A program made the position numbers and the translations under genes. A stretch of 15,026 nucleotides of DNA, taken from assembly GCA_002307115.1 (NCBI GenBank), contig DBTP01000126.1:1-15026 (forward strand). Direction: 5' to 3'. Positions 8,377 through 13,805 of this stretch are shown one piece after another; the stretch's first letter is position 1, and each line of letters opens with the position of its first letter. The notes under the pieces are model-generated. The model had not been told where the DNA came from. It did no database searches and saw only the letters and a list, made by a program, of their open reading frames with translations. This stretch comes from Fibrobacter sp. UBA1313 (GTDB lineage Bacteria > Fibrobacterota > Fibrobacteria > Fibrobacterales > Fibrobacteraceae).

Positions 8377-8457
8377 GTGTCAGAGAGAGAACCACGGAAC
8401 GCAAAAGTTGTATCGGTCTTCTGTCGGAGAATATGTGGGTTTTGTCAAAATTGTGTC

Positions 8458-8469
8458 ATAAGCGCTTAT
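8458..8469. promoter_or_regulatory. 12-bp perfect palindrome in the divergent sigma/kinase region
   Basis: ATAAGCGCTTAT is fully self-complementary and lies 21 bases before the preferred start of the histidine kinase gene, just upstream of a TATATT (8478-8483) that could be its -10 box. Position suggests an operator for a dimeric regulator. A single 12-bp palindrome is also expected a few times by chance in 15 kb. Confidence 0.3.
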
Positions 8470-8489
8470 TTTGGGGCTATATTAGGGTT

Positions 8490-9671
8490 ATGACTAAAAA
8501 TCTTGTGCACACAAGCAAGCCGAGCAAGCCAACCTTCGGATTCGAAGACAAGAGACTACATGCTTTTCTGCATGAATATGAACTTATTAACTTGGATAAG
8601 TTTGGAATATCCACTAAACCGATTCCGAGTTTTGTGCCCGCATTGCTTGCGTGGATCTTTTTCTTGGTTTTTCCTCTGATTCTGCTTATCGATTGGAAAT
8701 CAAGGCCAGTAGAAATTGTAGGTGATGATATCGTGCGTCTGTATCTTCCGATTTTTTTCGCTGCGATTATCTTTGGCATGAATCAGCGTTTTTTAATTGT
8801 GAAACTTTTTTTCATGCGAAAAATCAAGGCTTATATCGGGGCCAATTTATTGTTGATTATTTTCATTATAGGGCTTCGGGAATTAATACTTAATGTATTA
8901 CTTCAATCTCCTAATGGCAGTCTCTATTCTATATATATCAAGGGCGAGGCGGGATATCGGCTTGGAAATATTATTCTTTCAATTGTTGCTTTTCTGCTTT
9001 TTACCTTGATTATTTGTCTTCTGAATATTTCGTTCCGCGTGAGCGCAAATCATACGCGTTTTGCCTATTGGGTACGGCAGAAGCAAAATGAAATTTTGCA
9101 ATCGGATCTTGCTTTTTTAAAAATGCAATTGAGTCCTCATTTTCTCTTTAATACCCTGAATAACATCGCGGCACTCATGGATATCGATGTAAAAAAAGCG
9201 CAGAATGGAATTTTGCAGATTTCCTCTTTGTTGCGGACGATTCTTTATGAGACCAAGGATGATATGATTTCGCTGAAGTCTGAGGTTATGATTCTTGAAA
9301 AATATATGGAACTTGAAAAATTGCGATTTGGTTCGAATGTGGATTGTCGTATGGAAATCTCTCTAGAAAATGATCAAATAGAGATAGTCCCTCTTTTACT
9401 GATGCCTTTAGTCGAAAATGCTGTAAAGCATGGAGTGCATCCTATTCACCCCAGTAAAATTTTCATTTGTATTGAAGAAAAAAATAGGCATTTACTGTGC
9501 CGCGTTGAGAATTCAATGTTTCCGAGAAAAAACAGCCCAGGAAACGTGGGTGGCATAGGCTTATCCAATATGCAAAAAAGGCTCGACTGCTTCTATCCGG
9601 ATCGTTATAAATACAATATTACCCACGAAGGTGAAATGTATCTTGCTTCTCTGGAAATCGATTTGTCGTGA
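8490..9671 (+). CDS. LytS/YehU-type sensor histidine kinase (orphan)
   Basis: The 393-residue membrane sensor kinase should phosphorylate a LytTR-type response regulator. Four hydrophobic segments (about 47-67, 82-100, 113-138 and 158-182) form the membrane part. The His_kinase (PF06580-type) domain follows, with the phospho-acceptor H217 in LKMQLSPHFLFNTLNNIAAL. The ATPase has the N-box PLVENAVKHG (306-315) and the G-box GGIGLSNMQKRL (354-365). No PAS, GAF or periplasmic sensor domain is visible. The start is uncertain: an ATG at 8433 with GGAG three bases away would add 19 residues (MWVLSKLCHKRLFWGYIRV). I prefer 8490 because the upstream stretch holds a palindrome and a TATATT, but its own AGGG is only two bases from the ATG. 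No response regulator is adjacent; a terminator follows at once. Confidence 0.88.
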   Translation: MTKNLVHTSKPSKPTFGFEDKRLHAFLHEYELINLDKFGISTKPIPSFVPALLAWIFFLVFPLILLIDWKSRPVEIVGDDIVRLYLPIFFAAIIFGMNQRFLIVKLFFMRKIKAYIGANLLLIIFIIGLRELILNVLLQSPNGSLYSIYIKGEAGYRLGNIILSIVAFLLFTLIICLLNISFRVSANHTRFAYWVRQKQNEILQSDLAFLKMQLSPHFLFNTLNNIAALMDIDVKKAQNGILQISSLLRTILYETKDDMISLKSEVMILEKYMELEKLRFGSNVDCRMEISLENDQIEIVPLLLMPLVENAVKHGVHPIHPSKIFICIEEKNRHLLCRVENSMFPRKNSPGNVGGIGLSNMQKRLDCFYPDRYKYNITHEGEMYLASLEIDLS

Positions 9672-9682
9672 GAGAGAAAACA

Positions 9683-9717
9683 AAAACACCCCGACTTTAA
9701 AAGCCGGGGTGTTTTTT
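9683..9717. terminator. Bidirectional terminator between the kinase gene and rplT
   Basis: CACCCCG pairs with CGGGGTG. An inner CTTT/AAAG stem follows an A-C mismatch, and the hairpin is flanked by A-rich and T6 runs. It lies 12 bases after the kinase stop (plus) and 15 bases after the rplT stop (minus), with a usable T-run on both strands, so it should serve both converging units. Confidence 0.88.
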
Positions 9718-9731
9718 AATCAACCCTTGAT

Positions 9732-10085
9732 TTAGGCGGCAGCCTTCACTTGCTTGACGACGGCAGCAAAAGCTTCCGGGTCAGCAACTGCTAAATCAGC
9801 GAGAACCTTGCGGTTCATCTTGATGTTGGCTTTGCTGAGCAAATGAATGAATTGGCTGTAGCTAACGCCATGTTCGCGGACTGCTGCGTTAAGGCGAGTG
9901 ATCCACAATTTGCGGAAATCACCTTTCTTATCACGGCGGTGAGCGTAGGCGTATTGACCAGCATGAGCAACTGCGTCAATAGCAAGACGAATATTCGACT
10001 TGCGACGGCCGTAGTAGCCTTTAGCGGCCTTGAGGATGTTTTTACGACGTTCGCGAGAAGGAACTCTGGATTTTGAGCGTGGCAT
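9732..10085 (-). CDS. rplT: 50S ribosomal protein L20
   Basis: The 117-residue basic protein has the L20 pattern throughout: MPRSKSRVPSRERRKNILKAAKGYYGRRKSN at the N terminus, then RRDKKGDFRKLWITRLNAAVREHG and the C-terminal SKANIKMNRKVLADLA. L20 binds 23S rRNA early in 50S assembly and, in well-studied bacteria, also represses its own operon. The ATG has a strong AAGGAG site. It is the last gene of infC-rpmI-rplT, 15 bases after rpmI, and pheS does not follow. Confidence 0.98.
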   Translation of the reverse strand: MPRSKSRVPSRERRKNILKAAKGYYGRRKSNIRLAIDAVAHAGQYAYAHRRDKKGDFRKLWITRLNAAVREHGVSYSQFIHLLSKANIKMNRKVLADLAVADPEAFAAVVKQVKAAA

Positions 10086-10100
10086 ATCTTACTCTCCTTA

Positions 10101-10298
10101 TTATGCGATGACAAGCAAACGCTTGACATGATATAGGTCACATTTTTTAATGAGTCCGCCCTTGCGAAGATTGCGCTTGCGCTTGGTGCTCATCTTGGTA
10201 AGAATATGGCGCATTCCAGCGTGCTTAAACTTGACGTGGCCAGAGCCAGTCACGCGAAAGCGCTTCTTGGAACCGCTATGGGTTTTCATCTTAGGCAT
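10101..10298 (-). CDS. rpmI: 50S ribosomal protein L35
   Basis: The 65-residue very basic protein begins MPKMKTHSGSKKRFRVTGSG and continues with KHAGMRHILTKMSTKRKRNLRKGG, the standard L35 sequence and length. It is a late-assembling large-subunit protein. GAGGT lies five bases before the ATG. The gene is 15 bases after infC and 15 before rplT, so the three are co-transcribed. Confidence 0.98.
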   Translation of the reverse strand: MPKMKTHSGSKKRFRVTGSGHVKFKHAGMRHILTKMSTKRKRNLRKGGLIKKCDLYHVKRLLVIA

Positions 10299-10313
10299 TT
10301 TTACCTCGTAGGT

Positions 10314-10928
10314 TTAATTTGAAGTCTCACCTGCTGCCATGGGCTCGGTTGCGGACTTATCAGGTGCAGGTTTTTGGATCTGCACCTTTTTTGGACCGTA
10401 GATAGAAAGCATTGTATTGCCTTCCATTCGCGAATCCATTTCTAATTCGCCAACATCAGCGAGATCAATTTTTGCTTGATCCATGAGTCGACGACCGTAA
10501 TCCATGTGGGCCATTTCGCGCCCACGGAATTGCATAATCAAACGGACTTTCATTCCATCTTGAAGGAAGTCCTTCGCTTGCTTCATCCGGTATTGGTAGT
10601 CATTGGCTGCTGTTTTCGGATGAAGTTTAATTTCTTTGAGCTTAACAATGTGCTGCTTGGCTTTCGCAGCCTTCGTGCGCTTGAGTTGCTCAAAACGGAA
10701 TTTTCCGTAATTCATGATACGACAAACAGGGGGCTTAGCGTTAGGGGAAACCTCCACCAGGTCCAGTTCGGCCTCTTTGGCCATCTGCAAAGCCTTATAG
10801 GTTTCGATCACGACCTGTTCTCCATCTTCCTTGACTAAACGGATGGGCGAGACGCGAATATCTTCGTTAATTCGGGTACCGTCTGTAGGACGGTTCGGTA
10901 ATTGACGACTGCGGGGGTTTTGTAACAA
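10314..10928 (-). CDS. infC: Translation initiation factor IF-3
   Basis: The 204-residue factor prevents 30S-50S joining and checks start-codon pairing. The N domain starts at TRINEDIRV and includes DLVEVSPNAKPPVCRIMNYGKF. The linker is basic (RTKAAKAKQ), and the C domain has EIKLHPKTAANDYQYRMKQA and VRLIMQFRGREMAH. A short Pro/Ala/Lys tail of about 20 residues extends past E. coli IF-3. The start appears to be TTG at 10928: an in-frame TAG lies three codons upstream, AGAGG sits nine bases before the TTG, and no ATG is available before the conserved domain. infC starts with AUU in E. coli, so a non-ATG start fits the family, although UUG is not in the class IF-3 strongly rejects. The gene is first in its operon, with no thrS upstream. 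Confidence 0.97.
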   Translation of the reverse strand: MLQNPRSRQLPNRPTDGTRINEDIRVSPIRLVKEDGEQVVIETYKALQMAKEAELDLVEVSPNAKPPVCRIMNYGKFRFEQLKRTKAAKAKQHIVKLKEIKLHPKTAANDYQYRMKQAKDFLQDGMKVRLIMQFRGREMAHMDYGRRLMDQAKIDLADVGELEMDSRMEGNTMLSIYGPKKVQIQKPAPDKSATEPMAAGETSN

Positions 10929-10970
10929 GCTAAGCTACCTCTTTGGAAAAACATTAATTTTTGAACCACA

Positions 10971-10999
10971 AATGTAGCAAGATGGAAAAAATCCTTCAA
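10971..10999 (-). promoter_or_regulatory. Candidate promoter of the infC-rpmI-rplT operon
   Basis: Minus-strand TTGAAG (10994-10999) and TACATT (10971-10976) are separated by exactly 17 bases and would give a leader of about 35 bases before the infC TTG. Each box matches consensus at four of six positions. That leaves little room for a large L20-binding leader structure. Confidence 0.4.
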
Positions 11000-11039
11000 C
11001 ATCTCAAAGATCCCCCTGTGGGGAATATGTGTCTTTTTG

Positions 11040-11045
11040 TATAAT
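11040..11045 (+). promoter_or_regulatory. TATAAT -10 box of the tRNA-Gly gene
   Basis: A perfect TATAAT ends 10 bases before the mature tRNA 5' end, so transcription would begin within a few bases of it. No good -35 hexamer sits 16-18 bases upstream; the matching stretch is TGTGGG. A small hairpin sequence (TCCCC-CTGT-GGGGA, from 11011) covers that place. Confidence 0.6.
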
Positions 11046-11055
11046 TGTGCCACGC

Positions 11056-11127
11056 GCGGCGGTAGCTCAATGGTAGAGCTTTAGCCTTCCAAGCTAATGG
11101 TTGCCGGTTCGATCCCGGTCCGCCGCT
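11056..11127 (+). tRNA. tRNA-Gly (anticodon UCC)
   Basis: The 72-base cloverleaf folds cleanly. The acceptor stem is GCGGCGG/CCGCCGC, the D stem GCTC/GAGC with a seven-base loop, the anticodon stem TTAGC/GCTAA and the T stem GCCGG/CCGGT with loop TTCGATC. The anticodon TCC is at 11088-11090 and reads GGA and GGG. The discriminator is U73, usual for bacterial tRNA-Gly. CCA is not encoded, so a CCA-adding enzyme is required. The gene is a single unit with its own TATAAT and terminator. Confidence 0.97.
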
Positions 11128-11128
11128 T

Positions 11129-11157
11129 AAAAAGCCCTGTTTTACAGGGCTTTTTTT
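11129..11157 (+). terminator. Intrinsic terminator of tRNA-Gly
   Basis: AAAAGCCCTG pairs with CAGGGCTTTT around a short TTTTA loop and runs into T7. It begins one base after the discriminator of the tRNA. Confidence 0.92.
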
Positions 11158-11711
11158 GTGTACGAATCCAAATAGTCTGTCGAGGACTTTAGAGAGGAAT
11201 AGCATAGGTTGTAGGTAGGTTTTGTAAAATTAAATGCAAACAACGCATTAATAGGGTGAATAGGGTGAATGGGGTGAATGGGGTGAAAATGAACTTTATA
11301 TTCGAAAATTTCGAATTACAGGGAATATTTGCTGGCTTTTTTTGAAATACGAAAGTTTAAAAATATTGACCTTTTTACAAAAATTTCGGAGAGGATATTG
11401 GTTTAGATCTGCCGAGTATTTTATAACGCTTATAGTTTTGAAATGTTCACGAGAATAGGTTGAAAAAAGAACGTTGCTTGCTGAGGTGCTCACCATTCGC
11501 GGCACTAAAATGCGATTGAAGAAAATCAAACTCAAATATATTCGGAGTGGTATTACCCTGAGATCTTTGCTTTTTTTGTCTGTAATAGACGCGAGTATTC
11601 ATTTGGTGAGTATAAAAAGAGTCTTAAAAAATTGTGAAAAAATACGGTTGCGGGTAGCATGGTCAGTGGTGGTAACGGTTGGACGACATTGCGTACAACA
11701 TTATTAAAGAT
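11158..11711. other. AT-rich intergenic stretch without a convincing gene
   Basis: This 554-base stretch lies between the tRNA-Gly terminator and the next terminator. It holds the 9-bp tandem repeat at 11251-11286 and an inverted repeat TTCGAAA-A-TTTCGAA at 11301-11315. The longest plus-strand frames (TTG at 11474 or ATG at 11510, to the TAA at 11707) lack a ribosome site and resemble nothing I know. I see no repeat of the tRNA 3' end that would mark an integrated element. It may be a decayed gene region. Confidence 0.5.
11251..11286 (+). repeat. Four tandem 9-bp repeats with G-quadruplex potential
   Basis: The unit ATAGGGTGA occurs twice, then ATGGGGTGA twice, with no spacers. The plus strand therefore carries four G-runs (11254-11256, 11263-11265, 11271-11274, 11280-11283) separated by loops of 6, 5 and 5 bases. 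This fits the usual G3+N1-7 quadruplex rule. The repeat is outside any credible gene. Confidence 0.8.
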
Positions 11712-11739
11712 AAAAAGCACCCCACTCGGGATGCTTTTT
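11712..11739. terminator. Terminator of the small HTH gene, bidirectional
   Basis: AAAAAGCACCCC pairs with GGGATGCTTTTT (one C-A mismatch) around ACTC, with A and T runs on both sides. It lies 16 bases beyond the stop of the minus-strand 101-residue protein and would also stop plus-strand transcripts. Confidence 0.85.
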
Positions 11740-11755
11740 ATAAAAAGTCAAAATT

Positions 11756-12061
11756 TTAGTTTTTACCTTTTTTTGCTTTTGTTAAGCCTAAGCGGTTTCT
11801 GTACTGATAATAAGAAGCTTTTGACACTTGAGGAAAGTTCGCTACTACCTCATTGAAGGATGCTCCGGAAGTGATAAAGCTCTTGATGGCACCCGTATTA
11901 TTTGAACGAATTCGAGTCTTCCCTTTAGATTTAGAGGAACTTCTCCTTTTAGATCCAATTTGAGAAAGATCAAGATCAACGATATATTTTTTACCATTGA
12001 TGGTCGCTATATAGGCTTCAACGTCTGCATTCCATTTCGGTTTAATGATGGAAACGCTCAT
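11756..12061 (-). CDS. Small basic protein with a possible helix-turn-helix, function unknown
   Basis: I do not recognise the family of this 101-residue protein. Three parts can be seen. The N-terminal strand-rich segment is about 1-35 (EAYIATINGKKYIVDLDLSQIG). A basic, serine-rich linker follows (38-54, KRRSSSKSKGKTRIR). The C-terminal region, about 60-92, holds FNEVVANFPQVSKASYYQYRNRLGL, which looks like a helix-turn-helix recognition unit. A Lys-rich tail ends the protein. DNA binding is therefore an inference from charge and pattern. The start at 12061 is chosen because AGAGG is seven bases upstream; an ATG at 12067 is almost fused to that site. A clear terminator and ribosome site support a real gene. 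It stands alone in AT-rich DNA between core genes, which suggests an accessory gene. Confidence 0.75.
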   Translation of the reverse strand: MSVSIIKPKWNADVEAYIATINGKKYIVDLDLSQIGSKRRSSSKSKGKTRIRSNNTGAIKSFITSGASFNEVVANFPQVSKASYYQYRNRLGLTKAKKGKN

Positions 12062-12106
12062 ATTCATACCTCTTTGGTTTGTTTTGTTGATTTTTTATGA
12101 CTCTAA

Positions 12107-12134
12107 AATGTAGACAAAAAGTTTGTATTCACAA
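12107..12134 (-). promoter_or_regulatory. Weak candidate promoter of the small HTH gene
   Basis: Minus-strand TTGTGA (12129-12134) and TACATT (12107-12112) are 16 bases apart, about 45 bases upstream of the start codon. Each matches consensus at four of six positions. The -10 hexamer is identical to the one proposed for infC. Confidence 0.3.
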
Positions 12135-12293
12135 GGCTACGAGAAAATAAACGTGATGGGGATTATAATCCTCCCCCGTGGTTTGCGCCTCAAAGATTTA
12201 ACGATCTTGTCTTTCATTTAATAATTTGTATGTTTTAATCCAAATTCTTTCTGAACGCATACAACCTAACTGTTACTTTGTAATACTTGTGAT

Positions 12294-12335
12294 ACCTATA
12301 GGTGTCAGTAAAATTGGGGATTGAACCTAATAGGT
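12294..12335. promoter_or_regulatory. Pair of operator-like palindromes
   Basis: ACCTATAGGT (12294-12303, extended to GATACCTATAGGTGTC with one mismatch) and ACCTAATAGGT (12325-12335) share the same half-sites, ACCTA/TAGGT, and start 31 bp apart, close to three helical turns. A third ACCTA half-site occurs at 12264, 30 bp further out. The second palindrome overlaps the -35/spacer of a plus-strand promoter. This is a typical layout for a dimeric repressor, but the regulator is not known. Confidence 0.5.
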
Positions 12336-12348
12336 ACCTTTATATAAC
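12321..12348 (+). promoter_or_regulatory. Candidate plus-strand promoter overlapping an operator
   Basis: TTGAAC (12321-12326) and TATAAC (12343-12348) are 16 bases apart; the -10 matches consensus at five of six positions. ACCTAATAGGT covers the end of the -35 and the first half of the spacer. The transcript would start near 12355 and run about 105 bases before the ATG at 12460. Confidence 0.45.
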
Positions 12349-12459
12349 ATCGGATTGACGTATCCTCCCATATATATGATATCAAATATTTAATCTGTTT
12401 TTGATGAGCTTTAAAATTAGATGTTCCTATTTGAGTACCGCATTACTGAAGGAGGTTGT

Positions 12460-12504
12460 ATGTCAACCCTCTACGGTAATATAAACAAAGGAATCTTTTT
12501 CTAA
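12460..12504 (+). CDS. Possible 14-codon leader peptide or small protein
   Basis: ATG to TAA encodes MSTLYGNINKGIFF. The reason to list it is its ribosome site: AAGGAGG, the best in the window, ends four bases before the ATG. The SD and start are in a hairpin: GGTTG (12454-12458) pairs with CAACC (12464-12468) with the AUG in the loop, and flanking bases of the SD pair with UCU after a bulged C. The frame lies downstream of a candidate operator-controlled promoter and ends before the rsmH terminator. No following plus-strand gene is available for it to regulate as a leader peptide. The peptide resembles nothing I know, and the frame may be fortuitous. Confidence 0.35.
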   Translation: MSTLYGNINKGIFF

Positions 12505-12536
12505 TCAAAAATTTCAAATTGCGATAGTCGCATTTG
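12503..12536 (-). terminator. Probable terminator of rsmH
   Basis: On the minus strand CAAATGCGA pairs with TCGCAATTTG (one bulged base) around CTA, followed by AAATTTTTGA. It is about 40 bases beyond the rsmH stop. The T-run is short and the stem AT-rich, so it may be moderate. A second stem, TAATGGGG/CCCCGTTA, overlaps the rsmH stop codon (12549-12580) but has no T-run. Confidence 0.5.
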
Positions 12537-12577
12537 GAGTAATGAATGTAATGGGGTAAGAAATTTGTAAATCCCCG

Positions 12578-13624
12578 TTATGCTTTAATAGCAAAACGGA
12601 GTCGCACTGATTTTGAGCGAGGATTGTTATAACGTTCTTCTGCACTGGATCGTATTTCGGTTTCAAAAATTTGACTGTAAAGGCCTTCCGCTTTTCCTTT
12701 TTCAAAGGATCTGACAACGCGATTGTCTTCACCGGAGTGAAAAGTCAAAAGAACAACGCGGCCACCTTCATTTAAGCAGTAAGGTAAAGCGGCTAGAAAA
12801 GTTTCAAGAGCAGAAAATTCGCCATTGACTTCGATGCGGATTGCTTGGAAGGTGCGACGGATGGCTTTGATAATATAATCTTCGTCTATTAGCCACTGAT
12901 TAAGCGTTTCTCGTATGGTGTCAGCCAGTTTTTCGGTGGTGGTAATAGAACCTTTTTTACTGACAATGGCCGCGGCTATTTCTTTGCAATAGGATTCATC
13001 ACTATTTTCTTTGATGAGAAATGCGAGTTTCTTTTCTGATATGGTAGCGAGAAGTTCAGCTGCAGATCGCCCTTTTTCTGGGTTCATACGCATATCGAGA
13101 GGCCCATTACGTTTAAACGTGAAGCCTCGATTGGGATTGTCAATTTGCATAGAAGAAACGCCTAAATCGGCGAGTATAATATCCACTTTCGAGAGCCCTT
13201 GACTTTCGAGAATTGCGGGGAGAGCGGCAAAGTTAGAATGTATAGCCGTAAAAACATCCGGGCCAAAACCGTCTTTTCGAAGGCGAGCTTCTGTTTTGGG
13301 TTGTTCTACTTGATCCACATCTAATCCGAAAAGTTTGCCCCCCGGAAGGAGTTTGCGGAGTATTTCTCGGGCATGGCCTCCATAGCCAAGAGTGGCATCC
13401 ACGGCAATTTCTCCAGGTTGTGGACGAAGAATCTCCAGGATCTCCTGGACGCAAATGGAGCGATGAGTTCCGGCAGGGGTATCACCCCTTGCGATGACTT
13501 TTTCAATGTCTTCCTGATATTTAAGCGGGTTGAGTTCTTTATATTTTTCAGCAAATTTACGAGGATGGGACCCTTGATAACGCGGTCGGCGTTGGTGAGG
13601 TTCTTCAGGATTTATGGGCTCCAT
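12578..13624 (-). CDS. rsmH: RsmH/MraW-family 16S rRNA C1402 N4-methyltransferase, extended form
   Basis: The 348-residue SAM-dependent methyltransferase is of the RsmH family, which adds the N4 methyl group to C1402 in the ribosomal P-site. SAM motif I is VDATLGYGGHAREIL (75-89), followed by GLDVD (100-104). Motif IV is DIILADLGVSS (148-158), then NRGFTFKRNGPLDMRM. Late motifs are RTFQAIRIEVNGE, LTFHSGEDNRVVRSF and NPRSKSVRLR. About 50 residues precede the normal start, including RRPRYQGSHPRKFAEKYKE and TPAGTHRSICVQEIL. I recall such an extension from a second RsmH-like group outside the cell-wall gene cluster (sometimes named RsmH2), and no dcw genes are next to it here. That subgroup call is from memory. 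The ATG at 13624 is preferred over a TTG at 13654; both have weak ribosome sites. The gene is monocistronic. Confidence 0.87.
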   Translation of the reverse strand: MEPINPEEPHQRRPRYQGSHPRKFAEKYKELNPLKYQEDIEKVIARGDTPAGTHRSICVQEILEILRPQPGEIAVDATLGYGGHAREILRKLLPGGKLFGLDVDQVEQPKTEARLRKDGFGPDVFTAIHSNFAALPAILESQGLSKVDIILADLGVSSMQIDNPNRGFTFKRNGPLDMRMNPEKGRSAAELLATISEKKLAFLIKENSDESYCKEIAAAIVSKKGSITTTEKLADTIRETLNQWLIDEDYIIKAIRRTFQAIRIEVNGEFSALETFLAALPYCLNEGGRVVLLTFHSGEDNRVVRSFEKGKAEGLYSQIFETEIRSSAEERYNNPRSKSVRLRFAIKA

Positions 13625-13711
13625 AGAGGCTCTCGTTTGAAAAGTTTGTATCAAGTGAAGCTCATATATAGCTTTCCAAGGAGAATCCTGTGGCTTTTTC
13701 GGGGTAGGTAT

Positions 13712-13723
13712 CCTGTATACAGG
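13712..13723. promoter_or_regulatory. 12-bp perfect palindrome between rsmH and the DUF2229 gene
   Basis: CCTGTATACAGG is fully self-complementary and lies about 90 bases from each of the two divergent start codons. It could be an operator shared by both genes. The CTGT/ACAG half-sites resemble those of LexA-type boxes, but the spacing (2 instead of 8) does not fit LexA. Confidence 0.3.
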
Positions 13724-13805
13724 GACTGATTTTGTACCGATTTAACTAAATTTGCGATGCATTTATTGTTTGTTTTCATACACATTGTAATTAGGGCGAA
13801 TCGTT

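Larger units (their letters stand above)
12062..12577. other. AT-rich intergenic region with regulatory signals
   Basis: This 516-base gap lies between the start of the small HTH gene and the end of rsmH. It contains a possible HTH-gene promoter, a 12-bp palindrome GGATTATAATCC (12160-12171), two operator-like palindromes, a plus-strand promoter, a 14-codon frame with a strong ribosome site, and the rsmH terminator. No longer gene is visible on either strand. Confidence 0.55.

Noticed and set aside
8442..8447. TTGTCA, and TTGACA on the opposite strand, as a strong promoter
   Set aside because: No -10 hexamer occurs 16-18 bases away on either strand.
11301..11315. TTCGAAA-A-TTTCGAA inverted repeat
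   Set aside because: Seven-base AT-rich arms are easily found by chance in such DNA, and no promoter or gene is near enough to suggest a role.
11296..11535. 79-codon minus-strand frame in the same gap
   Set aside because: No ribosome site, biased composition caused by AT-rich DNA, and no motif.
11474..11707. 77-codon plus-strand frame with a basic N terminus
   Set aside because: It starts with TTG, has no ribosome site at the TTG or at the internal ATG (11510), and shows no family resemblance. Kept only as a possible decayed gene.
12400..12435. TTGATGAG, similar to the CUGAUGA core of a hammerhead ribozyme
   Set aside because: The first core base is wrong and no GAAA with matching stems follows.
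11100..12577. Integrated element at tRNA-Gly
   Set aside because: I found no second copy of the tRNA 3' end, no integrase and no terminal inverted repeats.
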